In this document: one piece after another, positions 8,325 through 17,128 of the stretch | Numbering within the stretch: position 1 is the first letter of the stretch | How the letters are laid out: each line of letters begins with the position of its first letter | NCBI RefSeq assembly: GCF_005145025.1 | Contig: NZ_CP039695.1 | Span: 1,669,501-1,733,500 of the forward strand | DNA: 64,000 nucleotides | Direction: 5' to 3' | DNA from: Novosphingobium sp. EMRT-2 | Lineage (GTDB): Bacteria > Pseudomonadota > Alphaproteobacteria > Sphingomonadales > Sphingomonadaceae | Program-made: the position numbers and the translations under genes | Notes under the pieces: generated by a model | Seen by the model: the letters and a program-made list of their open reading frames with translations, nothing else | Told to the model about the DNA's origin: nothing | Databases searched by the model: none

Positions 8325-9518
8325 ATGTCGATCACACCGCTCATGCCCGTCTATCCCCGGTGCGGCGTGCGACCTGTGCGAGGGGAGCACTGCCACCTCA
8401 TTGACGAGAACGGCACCCGCTATCTCGATTTCGCCAGCGGCATCGCCGTCAACCTGCTCGGCCATTCGAACGCGCACCTGATCGGCGCGATCCAGCAGCA
8501 GGCGGCGACGCTGATGCACGTGTCGAACCTCTACGGCAGCCCGCAGGGCGAGCATCTTGCGCAGCGGCTGGTCGATCTGACGTTCGCCGATACCGTGTTC
8601 TTCACCAATTCGGGCGCCGAGGCTGTGGAATGCGCGATCAAGACCGCGCGCGCCTATCACCAGCATGCCGGCGACGATCACAAGTTCGAGCTGATCACGT
8701 TCAAGAACGCATTCCACGGCCGCACGATGGCCACGATCAGCGCGTCGAATCAGGACAAGATGCACAAGGGCTTCCTGCCCCTGCTGCCCGGCTTCAAGTA
8801 CGTCGAGTTCGACGATCTGGAAGGCGCGAAAGCCGCGATCGGCCCCAACACGGCCGGCTTCCTGGTCGAACCGATCCAGGGCGAAGGCGGCATCCGCGAT
8901 GGCTCCGACGCGTTCATCAAGGGCCTGCGCGACCTGTCCGACGAAAACGACCTGATGCTGGTGTTCGACGAGGTGCAGTGCGGCGTGGCGCGCACCGGCA
9001 CGCTCTATGCCTATGAACAATATGGCGTGCTTCCGGACATCATGGCGACGGCCAAGGGCATCGGCGGCGGATTCCCGATGGGCGCCTGCCTCGCCACCGA
9101 AAAGGCCGCGCGCGGCATGGTCTTCGGCACGCACGGCAGCACCTATGGCGGCAACCCGCTGGCCATGGCTGCCGGCGAAGCGGTGCTGGATATCGTCGCC
9201 ACCCCCGAATTCCTGTCCAACGTGCGCGCCACCGGCGAACGCCTGCGCGGCCGCCTGGAACAGTTCATCGGCAACTACCCGGATCTGTTCGAACTGGTGC
9301 GCGGACGCGGGCTGATGCTGGGCGTCAAGATGAAGATCGAGCCCCGCGCGTTCGTGGCGCATCTGCGCGACAACCACCAGCTGCTCACGGTTTCGGCCGG
9401 CGACAACACCCTGCGCGTGCTGCCACCGCTGGTGATCGACGATTCGCATATCGATGAATTCATGGACAAGCTCTCGGCCGGCGCCGCGAGCTACAAGGTC
9501 GAGGCCACGCCATCATGA
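8325..9518 (+). CDS. argD: Acetylornithine / succinyldiaminopimelate aminotransferase
   Basis: This 397-residue class III PLP aminotransferase transfers the amino group in arginine synthesis and often also in lysine synthesis. ATG 8325 has AGGAG 6 bases upstream; an upstream ATG at 8307 lacks this. Hallmarks are [39 protein letters not shown], the [14 protein letters not shown] cofactor motif, the PLP lysine in [12 protein letters not shown] and [13 protein letters not shown]. It overlaps argF by 4 bases (ATGA), so the two are translationally coupled. Confidence 0.96.
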   Translation: MSITPLMPVYPRCGVRPVRGEHCHLIDENGTRYLDFASGIAVNLLGHSNAHLIGAIQQQAATLMHVSNLYGSPQGEHLAQRLVDLTFADTVFFTNSGAEAVECAIKTARAYHQHAGDDHKFELITFKNAFHGRTMATISASNQDKMHKGFLPLLPGFKYVEFDDLEGAKAAIGPNTAGFLVEPIQGEGGIRDGSDAFIKGLRDLSDENDLMLVFDEVQCGVARTGTLYAYEQYGVLPDIMATAKGIGGGFPMGACLATEKAARGMVFGTHGSTYGGNPLAMAAGEAVLDIVATPEFLSNVRATGERLRGRLEQFIGNYPDLFELVRGRGLMLGVKMKIEPRAFVAHLRDNHQLLTVSAGDNTLRVLPPLVIDDSHIDEFMDKLSAGAASYKVEATPS

Positions 9519-10441
9519 CCCGGCATTTCCTGAACCTGACCGACGCGGGCGGCGATGCCGTTGCCGCGATGCTGAACGACGCGATCGACCGGAAGGCGGC
9601 GCGCAAGGGCTTCCCCAAGGGGCGCGTCGACGACGATGCGCCGCTGGCCGGGCACGTGCTGGCCATGGTGTTCGAGAAGAACTCCACCCGCACGCGCGTG
9701 TCGTTCGACGTGGCGATGCGCCAGCTTGGCGGCAGCGCACTGGTGCTCGACGCCGGTACCACCCAGCTTGGCCGGGGCGAGACGATCGCCGATACCGCGC
9801 GCGTGCTGAGCCGCATGGCCGACGCCATCATGCTGCGCACCGACGATCACGCCAAGGTCGAGGAACTGGCGCACCACGCGACCGTGCCGGTGATCAACGG
9901 GCTGACGGACCTGTCGCACCCCTGCCAGATCATGGCAGACCTGCTGACCGTGATCGAACACGGCAAGGCCCTGCCCGGCCTGGAAGTCGCCTGGCTGGGC
10001 GATGGCAACAACGTGCTCAACTCGATCGTCGAAGCGGCGGGGCTGATGAAGTTCAACGTTCGCATCGGCGTGCCCGAAGGCTATGAATCCGATGCCGGGT
10101 TCATCGCCCGCGCGCAGGCCGGCGGCGCGCGCGTCTCGCTTCACCGCGACGCCGCCGAAGCGGCGCGCGGCGCGGACGTGGTGGTAACCGACACCTGGAT
10201 TTCGATGGGGCAGGCCCACGCCGAAGCCAAGCTGCAGGCCATGGCGCCCTATCAGGTCAACGATGCGCTGATGGCGCAGGCAAATGCGGACGCCCTGTTC
10301 CTGCACTGCCTGCCCGCGCATCGCGGCGAAGAGGTGACCGATTCGGTGATCGACGGCCCGCGGTCGGTGGTATGGGATGAAGCGGAGAACCGCATCCATG
10401 CCCAGAAGTCGGTGCTGCGCTGGGTTTTCGGCCAGATCTGA
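9515..10441 (+). CDS. argF: Ornithine carbamoyltransferase
   Basis: This 308-residue enzyme converts ornithine and carbamoyl phosphate to citrulline. The carbamoyl-phosphate loop STRTR is at residues 57-61, DLSHPCQ is the ornithine/CP site, and [10 protein letters not shown] is the C-terminal substrate loop. Length is normal for the family. The start overlaps the argD stop by 4 bases. Only 21 bases separate it from hslO, giving an argD-argF-hslO transcript arrangement that is common in alphaproteobacteria. Confidence 0.97.
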   Translation: MTRHFLNLTDAGGDAVAAMLNDAIDRKAARKGFPKGRVDDDAPLAGHVLAMVFEKNSTRTRVSFDVAMRQLGGSALVLDAGTTQLGRGETIADTARVLSRMADAIMLRTDDHAKVEELAHHATVPVINGLTDLSHPCQIMADLLTVIEHGKALPGLEVAWLGDGNNVLNSIVEAAGLMKFNVRIGVPEGYESDAGFIARAQAGGARVSLHRDAAEAARGADVVVTDTWISMGQAHAEAKLQAMAPYQVNDALMAQANADALFLHCLPAHRGEEVTDSVIDGPRSVVWDEAENRIHAQKSVLRWVFGQI

Positions 10442-10462
10442 AGGCAACGGTGAACACGGCTG

Positions 10463-11371
10463 ATGAGCGCTCCTGATATTCACGATGGCGAAACCGGCTT
10501 CGACCGGACGCTGCTGTTCACCGTGCCCGATCGCGACGCGCGCGGCCGGGTCGTGCGGCTTGGCCCGGTGCTGGATCGCATCCTTTCGGCGCACGCCTAT
10601 CCCGCACCGGTCAAGCATCTGCTGGCCGAAGCGCTGGTGCTGACCGCGCTGCTCGGCTCGCTGCTCAAGGACGAGCAAGGCCAGCTGACCATGCAGGCGC
10701 AGACGCGGGAGGGCGTGATCGACCTGCTGGTCTGCGATTACCGGGGCGGCGAACTGCGCGGCTATGCGCGGTTCGACAAGGCGCGGCTCGACGAGCTGGG
10801 GCCGGCCCCCACGCTGCACGCCCTGTTCGGCGATGGCTATCTGGCGGTGACCTTCGATCTTCCCTCCACCGACCAGCGCTATCAAGGCATCGTGCCGCTG
10901 GAAGGTTCGTGCCTGGCCGAAGCCTGCGAAGCCTATTTCCTCCAGTCCGAGCAGGTGCCCACGCTGATCCGGTCCGCCGTGCGCCACGATGCCACGGGCT
11001 GCGTCGGCGGCGGCCTGCTGCTGCAGCACCTGCCCGAGGGCGAGGAGGGTCGCGAGCGGCTGCACGCGCGGCTCGACCATCCGCAATGGGAGCATATCGC
11101 GACCATGGGCGGCAGCGTGAAGGCCGAAGAGCTGCTCGATCCCGCGCTGAGCATGGAAAGCATCGCGTGGCGCCTGTTTCACGAGGAACGGGAAGTGCGC
11201 GTCGAACGCGGACCGGCGCTGGAACGCGGTTGTCGCTGCACCGTCGAGCACTACCGATCGATACTGTCCCGCTTTCCCGAAAGTGAGCGCGCCGAAATGC
11301 GCAACGAAGATGGCGTGATCGTGGTCGATTGCGCGTTCTGTTCGCGCGATTTCGCAATCGATCTGGATTGA
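10463..11371 (+). CDS. hslO: Hsp33 redox-regulated chaperone
   Basis: This 302-residue cytosolic holdase is switched on by oxidation of a zinc centre. The four zinc cysteines are visible as CRC in the linker region and CAFC near the C-terminus (VVDCAFCSRDF), the CxC-X(n)-CxxC pattern of Hsp33. The N-terminal domain has the family features LLGSLLKDEQGQLTMQ and GGGLLLQHLPEG. It is the third gene of the argD-argF group. Confidence 0.94.
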   Translation: MSAPDIHDGETGFDRTLLFTVPDRDARGRVVRLGPVLDRILSAHAYPAPVKHLLAEALVLTALLGSLLKDEQGQLTMQAQTREGVIDLLVCDYRGGELRGYARFDKARLDELGPAPTLHALFGDGYLAVTFDLPSTDQRYQGIVPLEGSCLAEACEAYFLQSEQVPTLIRSAVRHDATGCVGGGLLLQHLPEGEEGRERLHARLDHPQWEHIATMGGSVKAEELLDPALSMESIAWRLFHEEREVRVERGPALERGCRCTVEHYRSILSRFPESERAEMRNEDGVIVVDCAFCSRDFAIDLD

Positions 11372-11469
11372 GGTCATGCCGCGCCGGCGCGGGCCATTGA
11401 ATCTGGTCCGGACCGCCCTATTTTTGTCATGAAATATTGTGAAATCCCGCACTGACAACGGACGTGGGG

Positions 11470-11922
11470 ATGTCATTGTTAATGGCCATGAACTGGAACG
11501 AGCGAATCATTGCGCGCCTGGGGCGCGGTGCGGTCCTTGCCGGGATCGCGACGCTGGCCTTCGCCGCGCCGTCGCTGCTGGCGCAGCGTTCGGGCCTGCT
11601 GATGCTTGACCGCTTCGAAGCGGGCCAATGGGACGTCCGCGTGCGCGATACCACGACCACACGCAGTTCGCTGTGCATCGACAACGGACGCGACCTGGTC
11701 CAGCTGCGCCACGCCGGCGCCGCCTGCCGCAGCGTGGTGATCGAGGACACGCCCAGTGCCGTCACCATTCAATACACCTGCCCCGGCAACGGCTATGGCC
11801 GCACGCGCATCCGCATGGAGAACGCGCGGCTGGCCCAGATCGAAACGCAGGGCATCGCCCAAGGGCTGCCCTTCGACTATTCGGCCGAAGCGCGCCGCGT
11901 GGGCAGTTGCACGCCGCGCTGA
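11470..11922 (+). CDS. Secreted small protein, possible DUF3617-like
   Basis: This is a 150-residue protein with a signal peptide-like N-terminus ending about LLAQRSG. The mature part has FEAGQWDVRVRD near its start, three cysteines (SLCID, AACRS, YTCPG) and a fourth near the end (GSCTPR), so two disulfides are plausible. The pattern recalls DUF3617 periplasmic proteins of sphingomonads, but that match is by eye only. ATG 11470 is chosen; GTG 11464 and ATGs at 11482/11488 are alternatives. Confidence 0.7.
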   Translation: MSLLMAMNWNERIIARLGRGAVLAGIATLAFAAPSLLAQRSGLLMLDRFEAGQWDVRVRDTTTTRSSLCIDNGRDLVQLRHAGAACRSVVIEDTPSAVTIQYTCPGNGYGRTRIRMENARLAQIETQGIAQGLPFDYSAEARRVGSCTPR

Positions 11923-11993
11923 CCCTATCCCGCATCCCGGTCCTGTTCGTGCTTGCCATTGCCAGCGCGGCTATGCCCCGCTAGCCCAAGGGG

Positions 11994-12710
11994 ATGGTCG
12001 AACACGTTGACGTGCAAGTGAAGAATACCGACGCGGCTCCCCTGGCCGTGGTGCTGCTGTCCGGCGGGCTGGATTCGATGGTCTGCGCGGGGCTGGCGCT
12101 GGAACAGGGCTTCCGCGTGCTGGCGCTGACGATCGATTACAACCAGCGCCACCGCATTGAACTGGACGCCGCGCGCAAGATCGCCGCCCGGCTCCGGGTG
12201 GACCGCCACGTGGTGCTGCCGCTCGATCTGCGCCAGTTCGGCGGTTCGGCGCTGACCGACGCCATCGACGTGCCCAAGGACGGCGTCGGGCCGGACATTC
12301 CGGTCACTTACGTGCCCGCGCGCAACCTCGTGTTTCTCTCGCTCGCGCTCGCCTGGGCCGAAGCGGCGGGATCGAAGGACCTGTTCATCGGCGTCAACGC
12401 GCTCGACTATTCCGGCTATCCGGATTGCCGCCCGGAATTCGTGGCGGGGTTCGAGGGACTGGCGCGCATTGCCACCAAGTTCGGATCGGAAGGGGGCACC
12501 GTGCGCGTCCACGCGCCGCTCCAGTACCTGACCAAGGCGGGGATCGCGCGCGAAGCCGTGCGACTCGGGCTGGATACCAGCGAAAGCTGGTCCTGCTACG
12601 ATCCCCTGCCCGATGGGACCGCCTGCGGCCTGTGCGACAGCTGTCGCCTGCGGCAGGCGGGATTTGCCGAAGCGGGACTGGAGGACGGCACGCGGTATGG
12701 AGGATCCTGA
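11994..12710 (+). CDS. queC: 7-cyano-7-deazaguanine synthase
   Basis: This 238-residue enzyme converts CDG to preQ0 with ATP and ammonia on the path to queuosine. The PP-loop motif SGGLDS is at residues 23-28. TYVPARNLVFLS and GVNALDYSGYPDCRPEF are family blocks. The zinc-binding cysteines lie in SWSCYDP and CGLCDSCRLR. Length is standard. The last 14 bases overlap the start of the MFS transporter gene, indicating coupling. Confidence 0.96.
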   Translation: MVEHVDVQVKNTDAAPLAVVLLSGGLDSMVCAGLALEQGFRVLALTIDYNQRHRIELDAARKIAARLRVDRHVVLPLDLRQFGGSALTDAIDVPKDGVGPDIPVTYVPARNLVFLSLALAWAEAAGSKDLFIGVNALDYSGYPDCRPEFVAGFEGLARIATKFGSEGGTVRVHAPLQYLTKAGIAREAVRLGLDTSESWSCYDPLPDGTACGLCDSCRLRQAGFAEAGLEDGTRYGGS

Positions 12711-14250
12711 AACCCCGGCGAGAGGCGAAAAAGCCCCCCGGATCGAACCCTATAGCTGGTACGCGCTGGGCGTACTGGTCATTGTTTATATACTCAACTT
12801 CATCGATCGCCAGTTGCTGACCATCCTTGCGGTGGACCTGAAGCGCGATCTGGGCATTTCCGACAGCGAATTCGGCTTCCTCTATGGCACGGCGTTCGGC
12901 GTGTTCTATGCGCTGTTCGGCATTCCGCTGGGCAAGCTGGCGGACCGCTGGACGCGCACCCGGTTGCTGGCGATCGGCCTCGCCGTATGGTCGGCGATGA
13001 CCGCGCTTTCCGGCCTTTCCCGCAATTTCACGCAACTGGGCCTCGCCCGGATCGGCGTGGGCGTGGGCGAAGCCTCGGCCGGCCCCTCCGCCTATTCGCT
13101 GCTGTCCGACTACTTCCCACCGCAGCGCCGCGCCACTGCGATCGCGATCTATTCCGCCGGTATCTATCTGGGCGGCGGTGTTTCGCTGTTCATCGGCAGT
13201 TCGATCGCCAATGGCTGGAACAATGGATTCGCGCCCGGCGCGCATCCGTTCGGGCTGGCGGGCTGGCAGGTCGCGTTCCTGGCCGTGGGCCTGCCCGGCC
13301 TGTTGCTGGCGCTGTGGGTGAACAGCCTGCGCGAGCCGGCGCGCGGCCGCTACGATCCGCCCGCACACCGGCGTACGCCACCGGAGGGCTCCCCGTTCAA
13401 GGCTTTCCTGGGCGACCTTGGCACGATCGTGCCGCCCTTCACCCTGATCGCCGCCGCTCGGCGGGGCGGGGCGGCGCTGACGGCCAACATCGCGGCCGCG
13501 GCGATCATCGCCGCGCTTTCGGCGGGCATCACCGCGCTGCTGGGCGATCCGGTGCAGTGGATCGCGCTGGGCGTGGGCAGCTATGCCATCTTCTCGTGGG
13601 CGGCGAGCCTGCGCGTGCAGGACCCGGCCGCTTTCGCCGCGATCTGGAAATCGCCTTCGGTGCTGGGCGTGACCGTCGGCTACGGCTTGATCAGCTTCGT
13701 GTCCTACGCCAATTCGGCGTTCGGCCCGCTCTATGCCATCCGCACCTTCCACGCCAGCACCGACGAAGTGGCGATCATGGTCGGCGGGCTGGCGGCGGCT
13801 GGCGGCGCGGCGGGGGTGATCGCCGGCGGCGCGATGGCGGACCGCCTGAGCCGGGGCCACGACAACGCCCGGCGCGTGCTGGTGGTGATCGGCGGTCTGG
13901 CGACAGGCCTGCTGCCCTATGCGGTGATGCTGACCACGGGCAGCAAGGCGGTGTTCTACGCGATGATCTTCCCGACCTGGTTCCTGCTGAGCGCCGCGCT
14001 GGGCGGGGCTTCGGGCACGATCGTCAACATCGTGCCGCCGCAGGTGCGCGCCACGGCGACGGCGGCGTTCCTGCTCGGCGCGACGATGCTGGGGCTGGCG
14101 CTCGGTCCCTATGCCGCCGGCCGCCTCTCGACCGATTTCGGCAGTCTCAAGGTCGGGCTGGTGGGGGTTCTCGCCGTGGTTCCGGTCGCCTTCGCCGCGC
14201 TGTTCATCGCGTGGCGCACGCTGAACCGCCAGCACCAGGGTGAAGGGTAG
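12697..14250 (+). CDS. MFS transporter, spinster-like
   Basis: This 517-residue inner-membrane protein has about 12 transmembrane segments. Family motifs are FIDRQLLTILAVDLKRDLGI in TM1, the loop 2-3 motif GKLADRWTRTR and GVGEASAGPSAYSLLSDYFP in TM4-5, which mark the spinster/sphingolipid-transporter-like branch found often in sphingomonads. The ATG at 12697 overlaps queC and gives the expected short cytoplasmic N-terminus. The substrate is unknown; coupling to queC might only be positional. Confidence 0.88.
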   Translation: MEDPETPARGEKAPRIEPYSWYALGVLVIVYILNFIDRQLLTILAVDLKRDLGISDSEFGFLYGTAFGVFYALFGIPLGKLADRWTRTRLLAIGLAVWSAMTALSGLSRNFTQLGLARIGVGVGEASAGPSAYSLLSDYFPPQRRATAIAIYSAGIYLGGGVSLFIGSSIANGWNNGFAPGAHPFGLAGWQVAFLAVGLPGLLLALWVNSLREPARGRYDPPAHRRTPPEGSPFKAFLGDLGTIVPPFTLIAAARRGGAALTANIAAAAIIAALSAGITALLGDPVQWIALGVGSYAIFSWAASLRVQDPAAFAAIWKSPSVLGVTVGYGLISFVSYANSAFGPLYAIRTFHASTDEVAIMVGGLAAAGGAAGVIAGGAMADRLSRGHDNARRVLVVIGGLATGLLPYAVMLTTGSKAVFYAMIFPTWFLLSAALGGASGTIVNIVPPQVRATATAAFLLGATMLGLALGPYAAGRLSTDFGSLKVGLVGVLAVVPVAFAALFIAWRTLNRQHQGEG

Positions 14251-14259
14251 GAGAACGCT

Positions 14260-15249
14260 TCAGGCGGACGGCATCTGCTGGCTGGAACAGTGGAAGCCGC
14301 CACCACCCGCCAGCACCGCATCGGCCATCAGCCCCACGGTGTCGCGCCCCGGAAACAGCGCGGCGATGGCGGCCACGCCTTCGTCATCGTGGGGCGAACC
14401 GAAGATCGGGACCACCACCAGCTTCGTGGTCACGACGAAGTTCATGTAGCTCGCCGGCTGGACCATGCCGTCCCATTCGATCCGGCCAGGCGACGGCACT
14501 TCGGCCACCTTCACGCCCATCGCCCGCGCGCGCGCCGCGGCGTCGGCATAGATCGCGGCATTGGGATCGTCCGCCCCCGTCGCGCGCGGCAGGGCGATGC
14601 GGTTGGGCGCGACGAACCGGCCGAGATTGTCGACGTGCCCGTCGGTGTGATCGTTGATCAGGCCATCGCCCAGCCACAGCACCCGGTCGAACCCGAGATC
14701 GCGCGCCAGCCGCATTTCGAGATCGGCTTGCGAGAGATGCGGATTGCGGTTGGGATTGAGCAGGCATTGCCCCGTGGTTGCGACCAGCCCGGTGCCGTCC
14801 CCATCCAGCGCACCGCCCTCAAGAATCCAGTCGCAACGGTCGGCAGCCAGCCCGGCGCTGTCGGCCAGATCGGCGCCGATCCGCGTATCGCCATCCATCA
14901 CGTACTTGCCGCCCCAGCCGTTGAAGCCGAACAGCCGTGCCCGGCGGTTTCCTGCCGCATCGCGCACCACCAGCGGCCCGGTATCGCGCAGCCAAACATC
15001 GCCATAGACGCGCTGTTCCAGCCGCACCGCGCCGCTGACGAGTTGCCGCGCGCGCGCGGCATTGGCTTCGTCGCGGACGATTAGGCGCACTTGCTGGCCG
15101 CTTTCCGCAACCGCGCTGGCGAAGGCGGCAATCTGCTCCTGCGCCGTTTCGATAACGCCGGACCATTCTTCCGCCAGATGCGGAAAGCCGATCCATAGCC
15201 AGTCCTGCGGATGCCATTCCGGCGGCATCCGCATCCCGTTCCCGCTCAT
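14260..15249 (-). CDS. aguA: Agmatine deiminase
   Basis: This 329-residue enzyme of the peptidylarginine deiminase-like family converts agmatine to N-carbamoylputrescine. Residues seen: MPPEWHPQDWLWIGFPH at the N-terminus, DVWLRDTGPLVV (substrate Asp), EGGALDGDG, NDHTDGHVDN (catalytic His/Asp) and the nucleophilic Cys in GGGGFHCSSQQMP. ATG 15249 is selected because upstream sequence overlaps the preceding peptidase end. It sits convergent with the MFS gene (9-base gap) and 16 bases after the M28 peptidase stop, likely cotranscribed. No N-carbamoylputrescine amidohydrolase is seen nearby. Confidence 0.92.
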   Translation of the reverse strand: MSGNGMRMPPEWHPQDWLWIGFPHLAEEWSGVIETAQEQIAAFASAVAESGQQVRLIVRDEANAARARQLVSGAVRLEQRVYGDVWLRDTGPLVVRDAAGNRRARLFGFNGWGGKYVMDGDTRIGADLADSAGLAADRCDWILEGGALDGDGTGLVATTGQCLLNPNRNPHLSQADLEMRLARDLGFDRVLWLGDGLINDHTDGHVDNLGRFVAPNRIALPRATGADDPNAAIYADAAARARAMGVKVAEVPSPGRIEWDGMVQPASYMNFVVTTKLVVVPIFGSPHDDEGVAAIAALFPGRDTVGLMADAVLAGGGGFHCSSQQMPSA

Positions 15250-15265
15250 CGTCCGTCTTGTCCTG

Positions 15266-16966
15266 TTACTTCGTCTTAACGCCCGCTTCGGCCAGGCTCC
15301 GGTCCCGAATGGCCCGGAACTCGTCGCCCGGATGCCAGTTCGGCCAGACCGTGCTGTCGGCCAGCGCGCGGCCGAGCCGGTAGTAGAGTTCCACTTCCTG
15401 CGCCATGCCGGAAAAGTCCCAGTTGTCCGAATATTCGTCGCTGGGCTGGTGATAGCGGTTGTTGGTGTAATCTTCCGACGCGGCCTCGCCCGCTGCCTTG
15501 CCGCCCACGACAAGATCGGTGCCACGGCCGACCGCGAACATCGGCACGCCGCGCTTGGCCATGCTGAAGTGGTCCGAACGGTAGTAGTGGCCGCGCTCGG
15601 CGTGATCCTCGGGCGTTTCGACCAGACCCATCTCGCCTTCGACGCGACGGAGAATCGCGGTCAGTTCGGACTTGTCGCCGCCCGTCACCTGCACGTCGCG
15701 CGTGGCGCCAACGGGGTACAGTCCATCCATGTTCACGCCGCCCACGGTCTTCGCCAGCGGATAGATCGGGTTGCGGGCGTAGTATTCCGAGCCGAGCAGG
15801 CCGGATTCCTCCAGCGTGACCGCCAGGAACACCTCGCTGCGCTGCGCCGGCCCCGCCGCGCGGTTCATCTTGGCAAGCTCGGCCAGCGCGGCCACGCCGG
15901 TGGCGTTGTCGACCGCGCCGTTGCAGATGTCGTCCCCCTTGGCATCGGCCTGGCAATGGCCGAGGTGATCCCAGTGCGCGGTGTAGAGGACGTATTCGTC
16001 CGGGCGCGTCTTGCCGGGCAGGATGCCGATCACGTTGTGCGAAACCGACCGCCGGATCGCATTGTCGAACGAGAAGCTGACCTTGAGCCCCAGCGGAACC
16101 GCCTTGAAGCCCTTTTGCTTGGCGGCGGCGGTGAGCTGCGCAAGGTTCTGGCCCGCCGCGGCGAAGATCGCTTCGGCCACCGGCTTCTGCAACCAGCCAT
16201 TGGCCTCGGTCTGGTCCGCGCCGTCGTTCGGCGTCTGCACGAAATACTGCGCGCCAGCCCAGCTCGATTCCACCACGTTCCAGCCATAGGCGGCGGGGAA
16301 GGTATCGTGGACGATCAGCGCCGCTTTCGCGCCCTGCCGCGCCGCTTCCTCGAACTTGTAGGTCCAGCGGCCGTAGTAGGTCATCCGGCGCCCCTTGAAC
16401 GGTCCGTCCTCGGTCGCGGTTTCGTAGTCGGGATCGTTGACGAGGATGACCACCGTCTTCCCCTTCACGTCAACGCCGGCATAATCGTTCCAGCCCAGTT
16501 CCGGCGCGTTGACGCCATAACCGACGAAGACCAGTTCGCTGTCGCGCACGTCGGTCTTCGACGTGATGCGGTAGCTGCCGGCAACGAAATCCTTGCCGCG
16601 CGTGAACGTCAGCGGTTGCGCGGCGCCCGTCACGACCAGCGGGCTGACGTTGCCTGCCGTGACTTCCACCGTGGGCACGTCCTGCAGCCAGCCACCCTTG
16701 TTGCCGGGTTGCAGGCCCGCCTGCTTGAAGCGCGCGATGATCGCATCGAGCACCTTGGGCTCGACGGCGGTGCTGGGGCCACGCCCTTCCAGCGCGTCGG
16801 ACGCCAGCGTCTTCACCATGTCGCGCATCAGCGCCTGGTCGACCGGAGGCACCTTCGGCGCCGGAGCGGCCATCGCGGCGGAAGCAACCAGAACGGAGGC
16901 CATCACACTGCCGGCGAAGCGCGCCGCAAACCGCGCGGACGAACCGCAAACCTTGCGATATGTCAT
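15266..16966 (-). CDS. Secreted M28 family zinc metallopeptidase
   Basis: The protein has 566 residues with a signal peptide of about 33 (cleavage near SAAMA). A protease-associated (PA) domain lies at about 130-280. A co-catalytic zinc peptidase domain follows with TAHWDHLG, GAVDNATG, LEESGLLGSEYY (catalytic Glu) and YYRSDHFSMAKRGVP. ATG 16966 is preceded by a GGTTG site and gives a clean signal peptide; longer frames do not. Predicted to act in the periplasm or outside as an aminopeptidase. Confidence 0.93.
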   Translation of the reverse strand: MTYRKVCGSSARFAARFAGSVMASVLVASAAMAAPAPKVPPVDQALMRDMVKTLASDALEGRGPSTAVEPKVLDAIIARFKQAGLQPGNKGGWLQDVPTVEVTAGNVSPLVVTGAAQPLTFTRGKDFVAGSYRITSKTDVRDSELVFVGYGVNAPELGWNDYAGVDVKGKTVVILVNDPDYETATEDGPFKGRRMTYYGRWTYKFEEAARQGAKAALIVHDTFPAAYGWNVVESSWAGAQYFVQTPNDGADQTEANGWLQKPVAEAIFAAAGQNLAQLTAAAKQKGFKAVPLGLKVSFSFDNAIRRSVSHNVIGILPGKTRPDEYVLYTAHWDHLGHCQADAKGDDICNGAVDNATGVAALAELAKMNRAAGPAQRSEVFLAVTLEESGLLGSEYYARNPIYPLAKTVGGVNMDGLYPVGATRDVQVTGGDKSELTAILRRVEGEMGLVETPEDHAERGHYYRSDHFSMAKRGVPMFAVGRGTDLVVGGKAAGEAASEDYTNNRYHQPSDEYSDNWDFSGMAQEVELYYRLGRALADSTVWPNWHPGDEFRAIRDRSLAEAGVKTK

Positions 16967-17128
16967 TGAGCAACCTTTCGAAAATCGATCATGCGCCAGA
17001 GCCCCTCTGGCGCGCAATGCGCGGACCTTGGCAGAGCCGGGAAAGCCGCGCAAGGCACGCCCGCGCTTGATCGCGCCGCCTTCACGAGGCATCGCGGGAA
17101 GGCGCAGGGACGAGGGAGCGGAAACACG

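Noticed and set aside
11404..11425. GGTCCGGACC palindrome followed by a short T run after hslO
   Set aside because: The palindrome has no loop, so it cannot form a stable terminator hairpin; too weak to annotate.
8163..11476. Long minus-strand open frames opposite argD, argF and hslO
   Set aside because: The plus-strand genes are recognised throughout; the shadows have no motifs and extreme composition.
12394..14235. 613-codon minus-strand frame
   Set aside because: Opposite queC and the MFS transporter; very rich in R, Q, G and H without domain structure.
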